Part shown: positions 22,801 to 35,771 of the stretch, in pieces
How positions within the stretch are numbered: position 1 is the first letter of the stretch
Layout: each line of letters starts with the position of its first letter
Source: Otis tarda
Lineage: Eukaryota > Chordata > Aves > Otidiformes > Otididae
Reading direction: 5' to 3'
Length of the DNA stretch: 64,000 nt
Assembly: GCA_026413225.1 (NCBI GenBank)
Contig: CM048553.1
Span: 98,058,190-98,122,189 of the forward strand
Notes under the pieces: model-generated
Databases searched by the model: none
What the model was told of the DNA's origin: nothing
Seen by the model: the letters and a program-made list of their open reading frames with translations, nothing else
Translations under genes and position numbers: made by a program

Positions 22801-25800
22801 CCTTGCTGCTTTTTTTTTTTAGCACAGATAAAGGAAGAAAGGCTGCTTTTCTTTTTTTTTTTTCTCCCCACGCTTCCTGCCATGCCCTGACTAGAGGCTT
22901 CTCACGGGCTTGCCCTGGTCACCTTGTCCATCACTCGTCTGCCACTGCTTGGCAGCTCCTCGTGGTCAAGGTGTGCTGGGAGCCTTGGGGAGGGGAGTCT
23001 CTTCCTCTGTGCTCTGAGGTCTCTAAGAGGCACTCGGGCAGTGCAAAAGGAGTTTTAATAATTAATCACGGCAATTCAGGCATACAGAGGTCAGGGGTTA
23101 TTCTGGCTTCAGAGTAGTGGGTTGTCTCTAGGATGAAGATGATTTCCCTGCTGTCTGCACAGAATTCTGGCCCAGGACAGCAATGCCATGGCTAAGCGGT
23201 ACTTCCCAAGTTGGAGCTTTGTATTTCAGTGATGAATGGCTTCCCGTAGGCTTTGAAGTATGCTAATCGTGTTGTATGTTTTATAGTTTGTTCTATTTGC
23301 ATTTGCAAATCAGAGTTCAGTTATGGGTGATCATTATATTGAGCTAAAATAAATTAGTATTTTTATATTCTTCTGTTGTATTATGCTTTTTGGTCACATT
23401 ATCTTTCCCTATGTGGGCAGAATTCAGTGTATTAACACCCTCAAGTAACTTCTAATATGTTTGGTCTTTTTGCAAGGGTGAGTGAAAATCAGAGAGAAAG
23501 CTACTGATTTTCCTGAAGCTTCCCTATTATCCCTCCTCACTAAGGGTCTGCAGCAGTCACCTGCAATTTCAATATTTTGTTGGTAACGACTCATGTCTTT
23601 TTGCTCTCTGAGAGGCGTCACGTAAGGATATATTAAGCTGTATTTTCTGCATTGTATCTGCAAATCCCACGGTGTGAGACTTGCAGAGGAGGAGGCTTGG
23701 CAGAGCTGCTGCGAGGTGGACAGTGGGTGCCCATGCTTTGGCACACCTGGCACAGCCGGAGATTTTGCTGCAGCGATGTGCAAGCAGCATGGGCAGCATG
23801 TCTGTCCACTGGATGGAGAAATCCCCTGCATGTTTTAGTCTGGCTACCAAGTGGTAGACACAAAACCTGGTCAAATCTTGGCTTTCAGATATGGCATCAT
23901 GCTTGCAGTCCAGGGAAGAGCATCGTCGGACTTCATTGGGGTAGCTGAATCTTGAAAAGTCTTAATGTTTTACATTTCTAATATTACATTATTGTGTCTG
24001 TGCTTTATCAAATGCAGATTTAGTCCTTTAGTTTACTTTTGATCTGTATTGAAAGACCTGGTTTAAAGGAATGATGGGTTCCACAGGACTCTTACTGAAA
24101 ATGGATTGTATTTTACAGTGGTATTGGAGTTTGTCCGAGATGAAATGACATTCAGTATTACCTATTGATGAGCTACTCTTGATTTATATGTATTTTTTAT
24201 CTGTGCTTTTATGCTATGCCAAAGGGTTTAAACAAAACCAATATTATTGCTTCATGGTTTTGTGAAGCTAAAAAAGCCACTCATTCAGAAAGAGTTCCTT
24301 GATGAAATTATTGTTAAGTCACTGACATAAGTCAGGCTTTTACTTATGTTTTCTACACACTTTTAAAAATGTATTTATTGGAAGCAATATTTACAAGAAT
24401 TTACTAATTTCCTAATTGCCTGTAACTCTTAGAAAAATATTTTTCTATCAATGTCTTGGGATTTTTAAGATAGCAATCATGTGCTCGGCCACTTTACGGC
24501 AATCTTTTGTATTGTTTCCCTCCTTATTTATTGACAGGCATCATTTCTCACTGGTATTTCTTCCCCCTTCGCAGCCACAGTATATTTATAAGAGCCCTTT
24601 TGTTCTCTGTAATCACTTTAGCTAGCGTTAAATCATTCTTCTTTTCTGCTGCCCTTATCTTTTCTCAGCAAGGCTTAACTGACTGTAGTTTTCTTTCATT
24701 TTTCCCTCCTTCTCTGCTTGCCTTTGCAGTCGGATCTGTGAGCAGTTCCTACAGAAACTGTATCAGTTATTTCCCATCTCTCTTTCCTGAAACTGTTGTT
24801 TTCTTCTCCTTAACTCAGGTTTGCATTCAGAATTTTCCAGCCGCCTTCTTTGCTCCTGGATTTGAGTGCTTCTTGCCTCATAGTGACTTACAATAACACT
24901 TATTATTTGCAAACTGATTTTCATCTGTGAAGTCCTTTGAAAAAATTAATTGATGAATAGTAAAGCATCCTCCGAAGGCCTTCTCTTATCGAATGCTGAG
25001 GACTCTGTGGGCTTGCTCCAAAGAGGTGAAGTAGCTTCTGAATGCTGCCCTCAGTACTTTCTTTTATCAGACAGGTGTGTCCTTAATCCTCAGGGAAGAG
25101 CTAGGTCTGACCTGAGTTCAGGGTGAACAGTTGAACAAAAATTTAAGAGAAACTCTGTGTCTTTCAGAGAGAGTGTCCCTTAAAAGCTCAGTTTCAAAGC
25201 TGCTTCTGGAGTCAGATGTAAGTGCAAATAACAAAATGAGATGGAGATAAATGTTCAAATAATTTACCTGCTTCTGTAGTTTTTGATTGAGCTTTGAAGT
25301 AAATGTCTTATGCATTGATTATTTGCTTTTTAATGATCTTATCAAGAATGCCTTTTAGAGATGAAGAAATGCTTTTGAATGAGGGTATGAATGGGCCCAA
25401 ATAGATCCTCTCCAGTATGAATACCTGCCATTCAAACGGGATGAATTGCTTTTCAGAATTGTGCGGTTTCTCTGATCAGTTACTACAGTCGGGAGCAGCC
25501 AAGAATACCAATAAAAGGCAGACTTTCTGGGAGCAAGTCAGCAGTACTCTGCCTGTGGTTACCTTCCCAGCCCTCTCTGCCCTTCAGAGGCACTGAGCAG
25601 CAGTAGAGTCCTCTCCTGCATCTCCTTCTTTTGGACATTCTAAAGAGAAAGTCTTAAAATGCAATAAAAATTGCTCACAACTTTGGAGAAGCAAATCACT
25701 TGTTCTCACTAGAGCCTGCAGAGATTTGAGGTTGATTGCTGTAGATTTGATGTTTCTCAACAGCATAGGTTTTGGCTGGAAAATGGCTTATTAACTGAAT

Positions 25801-26210
25801 TAAAACCTTTTTGCAAACAGGCCACCATTCTGACAAAAGCTTCCAGCTCCTCAGAGAGGACAGGCAGCTGAGGCAGACGTCTAAAGGCAGTGAGGTTTCA
25901 TCCAACCCTTGGAGAGAGAGAGAAGCTCTCAGCTGAGGATGTCCCTCAGAAAGTTGGCATCTGAGCTCAGAAATTTTTTCCTGGTCCAAAGTGAATCCCC
26001 AAGCTCTGCTTTGATTTACATCATGGGGTGGTTTTGGTGAACATGCACTAAATTCATTTCAGAGAAAACTGAACTGAAATGTGCAGTTAAGGGTTGCACC
26101 TACCATGTTCCAGGTGTTAATGGGCATTCAGTACATGGGGCCAGCCCAGAGCTAGTCTGAAACAGTGCCTCCAGGGAACACGTGGTGGGGCTTCAAGTCC
26201 TCAAGACCAA
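19824..26210. other. Noncoding DNA, partly pyrimidine-rich; no gene recognised
   Basis: No exon, RNA gene or clear transposon was recognised. The sub-block at about 20990-22790 is pyrimidine-biased on the + strand and is listed separately. Around 23640-23950 the DNA is GC-richer and stop-poor on both strands (a 135-codon - strand frame at 23424-23831 overlaps a 98-codon + strand frame), but neither reading looks like a known protein. The part at 24500-24900 is again T/C-rich. Confidence 0.5.
20990..22790. other. Long pyrimidine-biased block
   Basis: For about 1.8 kb the + strand is rich in C and T (CTCCC, TTTCTT, CCTTCC words), with overlapping stop-poor frames because TAA, TAG and TGA need purines. 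I recognise no protein in the frames at 20993-21568 or 21822-22744. The bias could reflect the strand of an old retroelement, a transcript with compositional skew, or a decayed simple repeat. Confidence 0.55.
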
Positions 26211-26690
26211 ATAAGAAGGACATGGATCTGTTGGAGTGAGTCCAGAGGAGGGCCACGAAGATGATCAGGGGGCTGGAGCACCTCTCCTATGAGGAGAGAC
26301 TGACAGAGTTGGGGCTGTTCAGCCTGGAGAAGAGAAGGCTCCAGGGAGACCTTATTGCAACCTTCCAGTACCTAAAGGAGGCTTATAGGAAAGATGCGGA
26401 CAAACTTGTTAACAGGGCCTGTAGCAACAGGACAAGGGGTAATGGTTTTAAACTAAAAGAGGGTAGATTCAGACTAGACCTAAGGAAAACATTTTTTACG
26501 ATGAGGGTGGCGAAACACTGGACCAGGTTGCCCAGAGAGGTGGTGGATGCCCTATCCCTGGAAACATTCAAGGCCGGGTTCGACGGGGCTCTGAGCAACC
26601 TGATCTGGTTGGAGGTGTCCCTGCTTCTTTTAGGGGGATTGGAGTAGATGACCTCTAAAGGCCCTTTCCAATCCGAACTATTCTATGGTA
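26211..26690 (+). mobile_element. CR1 LINE, best-preserved 3' end (sense)
   Basis: This is the longest recent-looking CR1 3' end in the window. It starts near AATAAGAAGGACATGGATCTGTTGG and passes through GAGGGCCACGAAGATGATC, CTGGAGCACCTCTCCTATGAGG, TTCAGCCTGGAGAAGAGAAGGCTCC, GGACAAGGGGTAATGG and CCATCC-type landmarks to GACCTCTAAAGGCCCTTTCC and ATTCTATGG. It is 5' truncated, as CR1 insertions usually are, and lacks the endonuclease and nearly all of the reverse transcriptase. Confidence 0.95.
26261..26647 (+). pseudogene. CR1 ORF2 C-terminal remnant, still open (128 codons)
   Basis: An uninterrupted frame inside the CR1 copy encodes the C-terminal tail of the CR1 ORF2 polyprotein (endonuclease plus reverse transcriptase). 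The diagnostic order is visible: RGLEHLSYEERL, then LFSLEKRRLQGDL, then a NGFKLKEGRFRLDLRKTFF segment, HWTRLPREVVDA and SLETFKAGFDGALSNL. None of the catalytic reverse-transcriptase motifs is present, since they lie upstream of the truncation. The ATG is just an internal methionine and no promoter is seen, so it should not be counted as a gene. The openness suggests a comparatively young insertion or chance. Confidence 0.85.
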
Positions 26691-29600
26691 CTAGGAAATG
26701 TTTTGTTTTGCAGATCCTCCTGTAGTGCCGCTCTGGAAGACTGAAATTTGAGACAGTCTTATCTAATAAAAGCAAACTGGGTACTAGGCATGGTTTCTAG
26801 ATTTTTGAACTTGTGAAAGAGTATTTTGTTTCCAGTGTGCTTCACCATCTGTCTTTGCCATGTCTTGTGTTTGTGTTTTTGGAACAACAGGTTTAATATG
26901 AGGAAAGTTTCAGAAAGGTTCAACAGCCCAGACTTGGAAATAGTGCCATATGTAGATATGATAATATTGTTTAGTGGTATCGGGCTAATCTCTAAGCTGC
27001 AGATTTGTGGTATTGTCACATTTCATTTGAGGGAAACAGGTACTTTCTCTGCAATTTCTGTCCTGGAACGAGTGTTTGGGCTTCTGGCAGGAGAGACAGG
27101 GAATTTTCTGTAGCAAGTGCTCTTTGAGACATGAGATGACTATCACATATTCTGTGTCAGATGATAACAAGTTCGTTTTTCAGCAGGAAATATTTCCACC
27201 ATTACTGGGAGCAATTGTTTTTTTGCTGGCTCTCGCTGTCAGTACGAGGTCTCTAACATATTTCAGGACCTCTTGAGTGGTTTTTCCACGATCCATTGCT
27301 GAAGCCTGCCTACTGCTAGATATTGAAAATTATGACAAGTACCTCACACACAGGGTGCCTATTTTGGTAGCAGTTGTAACAACATCCCTGCTTGCTATTT
27401 AGCAGCAAATTTGGGTATCTTAGTGTTACAGTGGACGCCTGCTGTTTTAACATATGCAGTGCCAACTCAGGATGCCTGCCTGCATTTAAGGTACTACACC
27501 AAAAAGGTGCAGTACTCCTGGGAATCCCATGACTTGTCTTTCAGTCCCATGCAGATCTTTCAGGTACCCCATAGCATCTAAAATGGCGCTAGAAGCCAGT
27601 GGTTAGGCAGCTAAACCTCTAGTCCAGCATGCTGTCATGGGAGGTGGTGATGAAAAGCACCTCCAGGATCTCTCAGCCATGCCAGGGAGAGGGAGGTATT
27701 GCAGGGTAACACAGGGATTTACGAGGTGAGCATCAAGGTGACTGCATTACAGGAGAAAAGGAAAGAGCGATGATTTTTGCCTTCAGATTCTGTTCCATAT
27801 GAGATGAAGCATTTGGCAAAGGTGTTGCATGAATCACCAGGGGGATGTTATTTATCCTTGAGTTGGCCAGACATTACATAGTTTGGTCTCTTTCTAGCTC
27901 TGGTCATTCATTGCAAATGGATCATGTGCAGCTTGGTAGCAGCGTGATGTCCCCTGTATGTAGGGTTGGTCTGTACAACATAGTAAGACTTTAGGTGAAA
28001 TTAAGTTTATGGCATCATAATAAGCTCCAATATTTCCTTGCTAAAGGAACAGATGGTGCTTTCTCAAAGGAAGTAGAGCAGTAACTTCACCCGCTAGCAG
28101 AGACTCGCTGCCTTTGCTTCTCCGTCTCGTAGCTCTGTTCGGATTGACAGGGAGATCAGAGCTTCGTCTGAGAATTAAAAAGTTTTCTTGCTGTGATTGT
28201 GAGAGAGGGAAGCAATATTGAAGATGGCAGCAGATGGAGCATGTATCTCAGAAAGCTCTTGGTACGTCCTGATTTAGCTAGCTGTTTCACCGCAGCATCC
28301 TCGGACGCTTTGCGGGGCCGTTGAAGGGACACTCTGCGTTGGTGACTGCAGAGCATCGCCTGTGCAGAAGCACCCAAGTATGACTCCACCAGTTTAAGCA
28401 GGTATAGTGAAGATTTTAAATTCAGGTGCTCCTCTCCAGTAGGTGCAAATCAACACGCTTTTATTTCAATCACAATGGAAGTCTTGAAAAAGAACGTTTT
28501 GCAGAAAGTACTGATTTTGATCGTCTCTGTTGCTTTGTGGTCTTTTATAGTTTGATTTTGAAAGTGGAAGAAAGCTAGCTTAGTTTTAGTGGACTACCAC
28601 TGGGTTTTGATTCTGTTTGCTGGAAATGAGGTGGGAGTCTAGATTTGCGCTAAAAAATTCCACAGGTTTTGCTTGCAATTAAATGCACCATATAAGTTAA
28701 TTTGAATGTTTTACAAAGCGAGTTCCCAGGCACGGTGTAAAGAGAGACAGAGAGGGAGAGAATTAAAGACTTCTCCAATAAAGACTTCTCTATCTCACTT
28801 ATTTTGGTGGTGTTTTTCAAATTTGTCTTTCTCAGACCCCAAGAACGCATAATTAAGATCCCTGTATTTCTGCACAGCCAAAAAATTAGTCATATTTCAG
28901 GAACAGAATGCCTTAATGCGCACAATTGACATTCAGCATCAGAAGTAACATTTTAAGTATCAGCCTACTGCCTCAAGGTGCTTCTTTCTTTTTCTGTGTT
29001 TCTCTCCATGTGTATGTGTGAAAGCCAGCTCTGCCCTTTACAAAGTCATTTTATTGTGGCTTCCAGTTCATCAGCTGCTGGGAATATGCAGGCTAGCTAA
29101 TATTCTTTTTGCTTTACAAGTGGGAGAGAGAGCATACCAACTAATAAGGGCACAGTACCAGAGAATAGGGAGGCAAATGAAAAAGTAATAAGAGAAAAAA
29201 GTATTTCTAGCCCTTACAGAAAAATCTCATGCAAATAGGATAGAGAAAGAAAGAAAAGGAAAAGGAAATAAACCAAAATGGACCTTTAAAGAAAGGAATT
29301 ATGCAGATTTTCACAAGTGTTATTAATTTTTTAAATTAAATCGGATCTTGTAAAATATGCAAGATTTACAGTTCTCTTATGAACAGCATGATCAAATGAC
29401 AGCAATCCTTTCCCCACTTTGTACTCTCAGTAGAGCTCAGCAATAACGTATTTTCTCAATTTAAAAGCTTTCTTATGTCTTATCTCAAAGATCAACTGTG
29501 GTCAGCTGGAAAAAAAATCAAAGAAAGCTTAAAATAAGGATGAAGTGACATGCATTTACTTACATTTTCTTGAGGGTGCTGCTTGCAAATACTATTTCTC

Positions 29601-32600
29601 ATAGTAATGATAATATATTCCTGAAAGAAAACATTTTGCTGCTGCAGTGATATTAGTAATATCATCTGACGCCATATCAAGATAGCTAAAGACCACTAGC
29701 AATTTCACCAGGAATGTAAAATATGCTATGGACTGTGAAAAGGAAGAAAACAAATAAAAACCAATTGAGATCTCAAAGTTAAAAGCAACTTCTCACTAAG
29801 CTTGTTTTAACAGAAGGAAAGGGGAAATGTTGTGAAGTATATTTACATCTTTACGGGTATCCTTGCTAACATAAATGGTGAAGATTAATTTCTGACATTA
29901 GTTCAGCAGTCTTACCCCAGTTCAGAAAATCACCAGAAATGGAATTTAGCTTTTAAATGCATTAGTATTTTGCACTGAAGTCCATAAACACATTTATCTG
30001 TATGTGCCAAGCCTGGAACAGCCTGAGGATTGAATCTTAATTCTTGGTAAAGAGTCATGGGACTCCAGAATTACCAGAAGCAGAAACTGCCCTTAATCTA
30101 GACAAAGGAATTTGAAAACTCTGAAAAAATAGTAAAAAAGAGAAAAGGAAGAAAAGAAAAAGTGTTCATGCCTTCCAGAAAAGTAATTATATGACTTTTA
30201 TTGTTATTGCCAGCTGTAAGCAGATGTTCTTTGAAGGTGGCTTGAGCAGACTGCAGCTCGTGAGCTGCTGTTCCCAGCTTTGACCAGCAGCTGAGCGAGA
30301 CCTTAATGTCTCAGGTTTGGGGTCTTTCACAGCCTGTCACCCACAGTTTCACCCCAGCTGTTCAAGGATGTTGTGCAGGATGAAGAACAGTCTCATGTAG
30401 CAGCTCCCACCCTCTCTGTGGCGCTCAGGGGACTTGCATATGGCAGCCGAGCAGGGAAGGTGCCTGCTCCCTTTCTTTCCCATCACCTGTGAGTGCGATG
30501 GGCTGAAGTGTGTTAGACTACATGGTCTTCTCAATCACAGTGGTTCAACCCAAGATCAGATCAAGAGGAGCATGCCTGGAAACTCCAAGGAGCTCAGAGC
30601 AGGTCTGGGACATGTTGGCCACCCGGTGCACCAAAACCGGGGAAATGCCCCCACAGATGTAAAGATGACCACCAAACACATGTGTTTCCTGGTTTTTTAT
30701 TCATTGGGTAGGAATCAGCCTAAGTAGTGCCAAATGCACCACAAAACACAAGATTTGAAAGGCATGGACAGTATCCCCCTTATTTGATACCGTAAAGCAT
30801 CATCTGTGATTTGCTTCAGTCCTCATCCAGCGTCCCACAGCCTCGTGGGATGCAGATAGGCAAATGCTGCGTGAGAAGGTGGATCCGTCACGGCAAGAAG
30901 GAGGATGAGTGGTTTGGGTGGTTCCCTGTTTTAACGTCTGATACGCAGACACAATGCAAATGTACACTGTTGATAGAAATGGTCAGATGGCAGGGTATGT
31001 GCCTGTGCCTCTGGTATTTTAAATTTAGGATGTCTACTGCTCCATCCTTATTCATGGACATGATGATGAGTTTTTCAGAGCCCCTGATTGTTTAATATAA
31101 TCTGTTTACTACAAAGCATCTGATAGCTATTATAGAAAATGTCAGATAATTTATGTTCCATTTTTCCATTCTGAGAAAAAAAAACCAAACCATTTTATAT
31201 CAAGACATTTCAATAGCTTATAGACAAATGGACAAAATGCACAAATGTCAGATGCACAGCCCTGAGCAGTGGGGACATGAGCTGAATAAAATTCCAGTTG
31301 CATTTGCTAACGCCTGATAATGGACATGATAATAGAAGATTACAGATACGGGTATTGTTTGTGTTCTAACCCTATTTTCTGTGATTTTCACAGTGCAAAG
31401 ACTATTCAAAAAATTATATCCTTTTGGTATTGAGATTAGTTTTATAAATAAATTTAGATTTGGGAATGACACTTCAAATTAGCACTAAGGTAATGTTCTG
31501 GGGGAGCTGGGTAAAATGGATCCTGGAAAACCTATTGCATTTTCAATTCGATTATAGTAATTTACCCAAGATAAGAAAGAAGCATCTCTTTCACTTTTCT
31601 GTAATTATTACAGGGTAAATTTTTTATTGTAAGCCAGAAAGATTTGTTTTCCAGTCTTAGGATTATGGCAAAAATATTTACTTGCTTTTAAAATAAAATA
31701 GCAAGCTCTAAGAATGCTTTTCTTTTCTAATTAAAAGGCACAATATATAATAGCATAATACTAGAATGATGGAATTTTATATAAAAAGGTATTATTCTCT
31801 ATGAGTCTTTTTATTTACAGGTAAACATGAGCATTCCTGATGAATTTCATTGGGGTTTTATAGACACGTAGTTGTTTCAATTTAACCCTTCCATTTGTAT
31901 TTTCAGAGGAACAGAACACTAAAACCAAGCCAAAATATTAGTGCTTTGTATATTTGTGAAAGGAAATAAATTGTTATTTGAAGGCAGTTCTTTCAGATGA
32001 GTCAGTTAAATGTGAATGGAAATGAAAAGCTACAATTTGAAAGCATTTTGTGAATTATACTTTCAGAAAAGGGAAAGAGCCTGTGCCTTTGACAAGACAA
32101 TTTGTAGGGAGATAGATTTTCCCCAGCTTCAGTTATTGTGCTCCAGGAGCAACAAAGAGGCAGCCGGTGTCCTCTTTGTCAGTTCAGGGGCTTCCAGTTT
32201 CTCTGCGTGTGGCAAAGCACCATCAGCAGCACTCACAAATATTTCATAAGCTAAGAAAGATTGGCTGAGGTTCTTTTCAAAATCATTGATCTCATGCACA
32301 ATCTATGTATGTACAAGGGAGCACTTTATTATTAGCAAAAACAATACATTTTTTAAACGCCTTTATTTGGGAGTCTGACTGCTTTACCCAGAGCTGAATG
32401 TTTCTGAGAAAATATTACCTTTGCTATAACCTTCTTGCTATAAACATAGAATTAAGAATTCTGCCCTGTTTTAGTAACAGCTTTGCATGCATCTTCATCC
32501 TGGAAGGTCAAGAGAAGAGGGAATTTCCACTTAATCTGGAGTCCCTTTGCTCCGTCTGGAGCCTTACGGGTTGCCACGGTTTTCTTCCACTGTCATCACT

Positions 32601-33730
32601 GAAATACTACGCTTAGAAACCTGCTTTATTGCTTACTGGTGGATTCAGTTCCCTTTGTCTGGATTTAGACACAAGGAATCTCCTATTTTCTCCCTTCCCA
32701 CACCCAAAACAACTTATTCTGCACAATTAAGCAAAGGAAAAAAGCTGTTTTAGAGACGTCTTGATATCACAGTCGCAATGAAGACAACTTAAGTCTTGTC
32801 CTTCAAGTGGTGGGGTTTTTATCTTCCTTCATGTTTTATTTACGACATTTTGGCTGGCCTACTTCTACTCCCGTTGGAAATTCCCCAGAACATGCTTTAT
32901 AATGCTCTGCTGATGGAAGAACTGTCAAGCTCTCTCTCCATTAAATGTAGCCGACAGAATATTCTCTGTCAGAATTTAAGTTTCTCTTGTGACCAGCTAT
33001 TAGAAGAACATTTTGAAGATTTTTGCCACAACTCCTTAATCACAGGGTTGGGTAGTACTGGTGTTGCCTGTGCTCTCTTGTGTGCTTTTAGAGAAAGCAG
33101 GACAGCAAACTGTGAGGCATCTACTAGTTTAATCCTCGTTAGTTTGCTGCCTTGTGACTCCTTTCATGCAAATGGCAATTCATATCAGCTGGCTTTTGCG
33201 TTTGAACCCAGTACCGCCATCTCGCTGTCAGCCCTTTCTTCAGCGGGCCCTCTTCACTCCTTCTCTTTTACCATGGTCTTCCCCCAGGCCTTCTGGGAGA
33301 GGAGGCCTCTTCATGGGGGGACCTCCTTTGTGGGAAACACAGGGATGCCTTCATGCCCGCCATGAAGGGAATGATAAAACCCATTTTTAACATCTGGGCA
33401 CCTCAGAAGTAGCTGGAAGCTACCTTATTTGAACATCCAGCTGTCAATTACTCTGATGAAGCACTCACTATTGGCACACGATCTGAATCCAAGACTAGGA
33501 TTAGGTTTTAATTCAGAGCCAGGAACTTCCGAAGAACCTCATCATTTCCTTTTAAATCTTTAGAGCTTTAGAGAAGCATCTCATTCTTCACCCAAGTATC
33601 TCTGCTATTCCTAGTCCTGAGCAAATGCTGGCATTTACACAGAATTGTATGCTTTGTACGCTTTCTGATTTCAGGAACATACACTGTGGAAACAGCACCT
33701 TTTAACAGAGGGCTGGATTTCACGGGAAGA

Positions 33731-33761
33731 CTATAACCAGCCTATAACCAGAATATAACCA
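33731..33761. repeat. Three tandem TATAACCA units
   Basis: CTATAACCAG, CCTATAACCAG and AATATAACCA follow one another. It is a short, imperfect 10-11 bp tandem. Confidence 0.75.
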
Positions 33762-34689
33762 TGCATTCAGTGAGGAGAAAATGCTAAATGTAATTGTTTT
33801 ATTTTAGTGGAGAACAGGTTTCACCGTTAATTAATTTGGATTTAATACATTTATAATGGAAGACTGCTCTACATCAGACACAGTGAATATTGAATTATTT
33901 AGATGGGGTCAAATTGTAAAGCACTGTGATCGTTTATATTTCTTACTTTTAAATGAGTAGACTTCTTAAGCTTTTCAAGTAGTGTGCAATCTACTTCAGC
34001 CTTTTAATAACGATGACCTGTGCTTCTTTAAACTCCCAGGCTTTTGAAAAGGACTCAGTTACTTTTTTTTCCCCCCTAAATGTTACCCATGTGGTAAGAC
34101 ATCTTCTCAGATGAAATATGTTCTTGTTCTTTTTCACTTTTTCCTCACTTTCTGCCTCACTGTCTTTTTCTCAGCTGTACTACAGTAGGCACAGAAATGA
34201 GTGCAGATGCTTCCTCGGAGGTGGGATGGCGGTTTTCTCCTTCAGAAGATAAGGGAGGGAAGGGTGAATGGGAAAGGAGAGACATGCTTTCTTTTCACCT
34301 CTGCTTGTGAAGGCTTGCTTTTGTTTCCACATTTGGCCAGGAGAAAGAAAAAATGGACTTCAGGGTCAAACATCTTAGAGCCTTTAAAGTGGTGCTGTTG
34401 ATTTGTACTTTACTTGACTTACATGTAACAGTACATGCAGAGCAGGCAGGGCAGTCATCCTGCCTGAGACAGACTGGAGCACATTTAGGCTTTTTTTCTC
34501 TGACCTGAACATCCAAGATACTCTCAGTGGTATCCACACATCTATTTTCACTAAGAAAATTCAGTTCAGCACCCATCCCAAACTGTTAAATATGAAATAA
34601 TTGTTACCTGGATGTATTCCTACTGTAAGTGGATACAGCTTCCAAATTTTGCTCAATAACTTACCCTTTTAGTCAAGTTTACTTCTAGG

Positions 34690-34800
34690 ACAGGATCTTC
34701 AAACATACTCATCATTCAGTTTTTACGTGAAGTCAATGGGAGTAAATGGGGCAATGCAGAGCTTTTGAGAATCACAGTGAAACCCAAAGACAAATTAATA
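34690..34800. repeat. Possible ancient amniote interspersed repeat
   Basis: The words GGATCTTCAAACATACTCA, TGAAGTCAATGGGAGTA and GCTTTTGAGAATCAC resemble the 'GACTTCAATGGGAGT...TTTGAAAATC' core of old repeats widespread in turtle, crocodile and bird genomes. The comparison is from memory and the copy is degraded. Confidence 0.35.
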
Positions 34801-35748
34801 TTAAACTTCTGCCGCAGCAGAAAAAATGCAAACAGTGAAGTTTATTGTTGGGCACTTTAAATGCTCCTCAGCACTTCCTAATAGAAAGTGTGATAAACGA
34901 CTTACTGTTCAAGGAATGCAAGTATTTACAGTGGGATCTTTTTAACACCAGAGTTACAAAATGCAGTTAGAGATGTTTCATTTGAATGACAACAGTTTCA
35001 TTGTGAACGTTACCATTCGGGAGGGAAATATGTTTGGTTTATTTTGCTTTTTTCACTTGTTTCTCCTATCGTGGGAATTCCTAACACCACAGGAAAGTGA
35101 CTTCTCAAACAACCTGATTAATATAAAGAAAATAAGTCTGGCAAATTCTTCAGTTTAAAAAAAGAAACAAAGAAAGGAAACAAGAATGAAACAAAATGTA
35201 AGAGGACACTGCAAGAAATCATGCCAGATGGAGCATTCTTCCAACAGTTTGCTCAATCAAAAAGGCGAGGCATTATTTTTTTCAGTATTTTTCATGGAAT
35301 CCCATTGTTTCTATGCTGACTTTACAGCACAGGTCCTGTCTTTTGCTTTACTGTTGCTTTGGGATATCTGGGCAACGGTTCAGCAGGAATCTGGTCTTTC
35401 GGAAAGAACTCTGCCCTTGGGCTGGGGGTGGCTGGGGGAGCACTCTGGGGCCCAGAGGTTGTGAATAGCATTGAGCTGTGTCCCATTTGCTGCAGGTTGT
35501 CTGAGCTGGGGACCATCTTCCTATTCTGTGAGAGTCTTTGCCTCAGGGTGGTTAGATAGCCATGTCCCAGGATTTCATTTTTTTTTTTTGTTTTTCTGCC
35601 TAGATTCCAGTTGCTTCAGCCTTAATGTTTCATGTTTTCTCCCCCCTGACCTCGCCCCAGATTGCTGAAACAGGCTTCAACATTTCCATCTGTGGGGCCC
35701 AGTGAATTACCAAGCTGTTACTCCCTTTGCTTTCTCCCTGTGCGTTGT

Positions 35749-35771
35749 CATAGGATGCTCGGCATCCTATG
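35749..35771. repeat. Perfect 10-bp inverted repeat with 3-nt loop
   Basis: CATAGGATGC, loop TCG, GCATCCTATG. All ten base pairs are Watson-Crick. It is too short to call a microRNA precursor, and no function is assigned. Confidence 0.9.

Noticed and set aside
23424..23948. Overlapping 135-codon minus and 98-codon plus open frames in a GC-richer patch
   Set aside because: No recognisable domain on either strand and no supporting splice or promoter signals. Stop-poor GC-rich DNA explains both.
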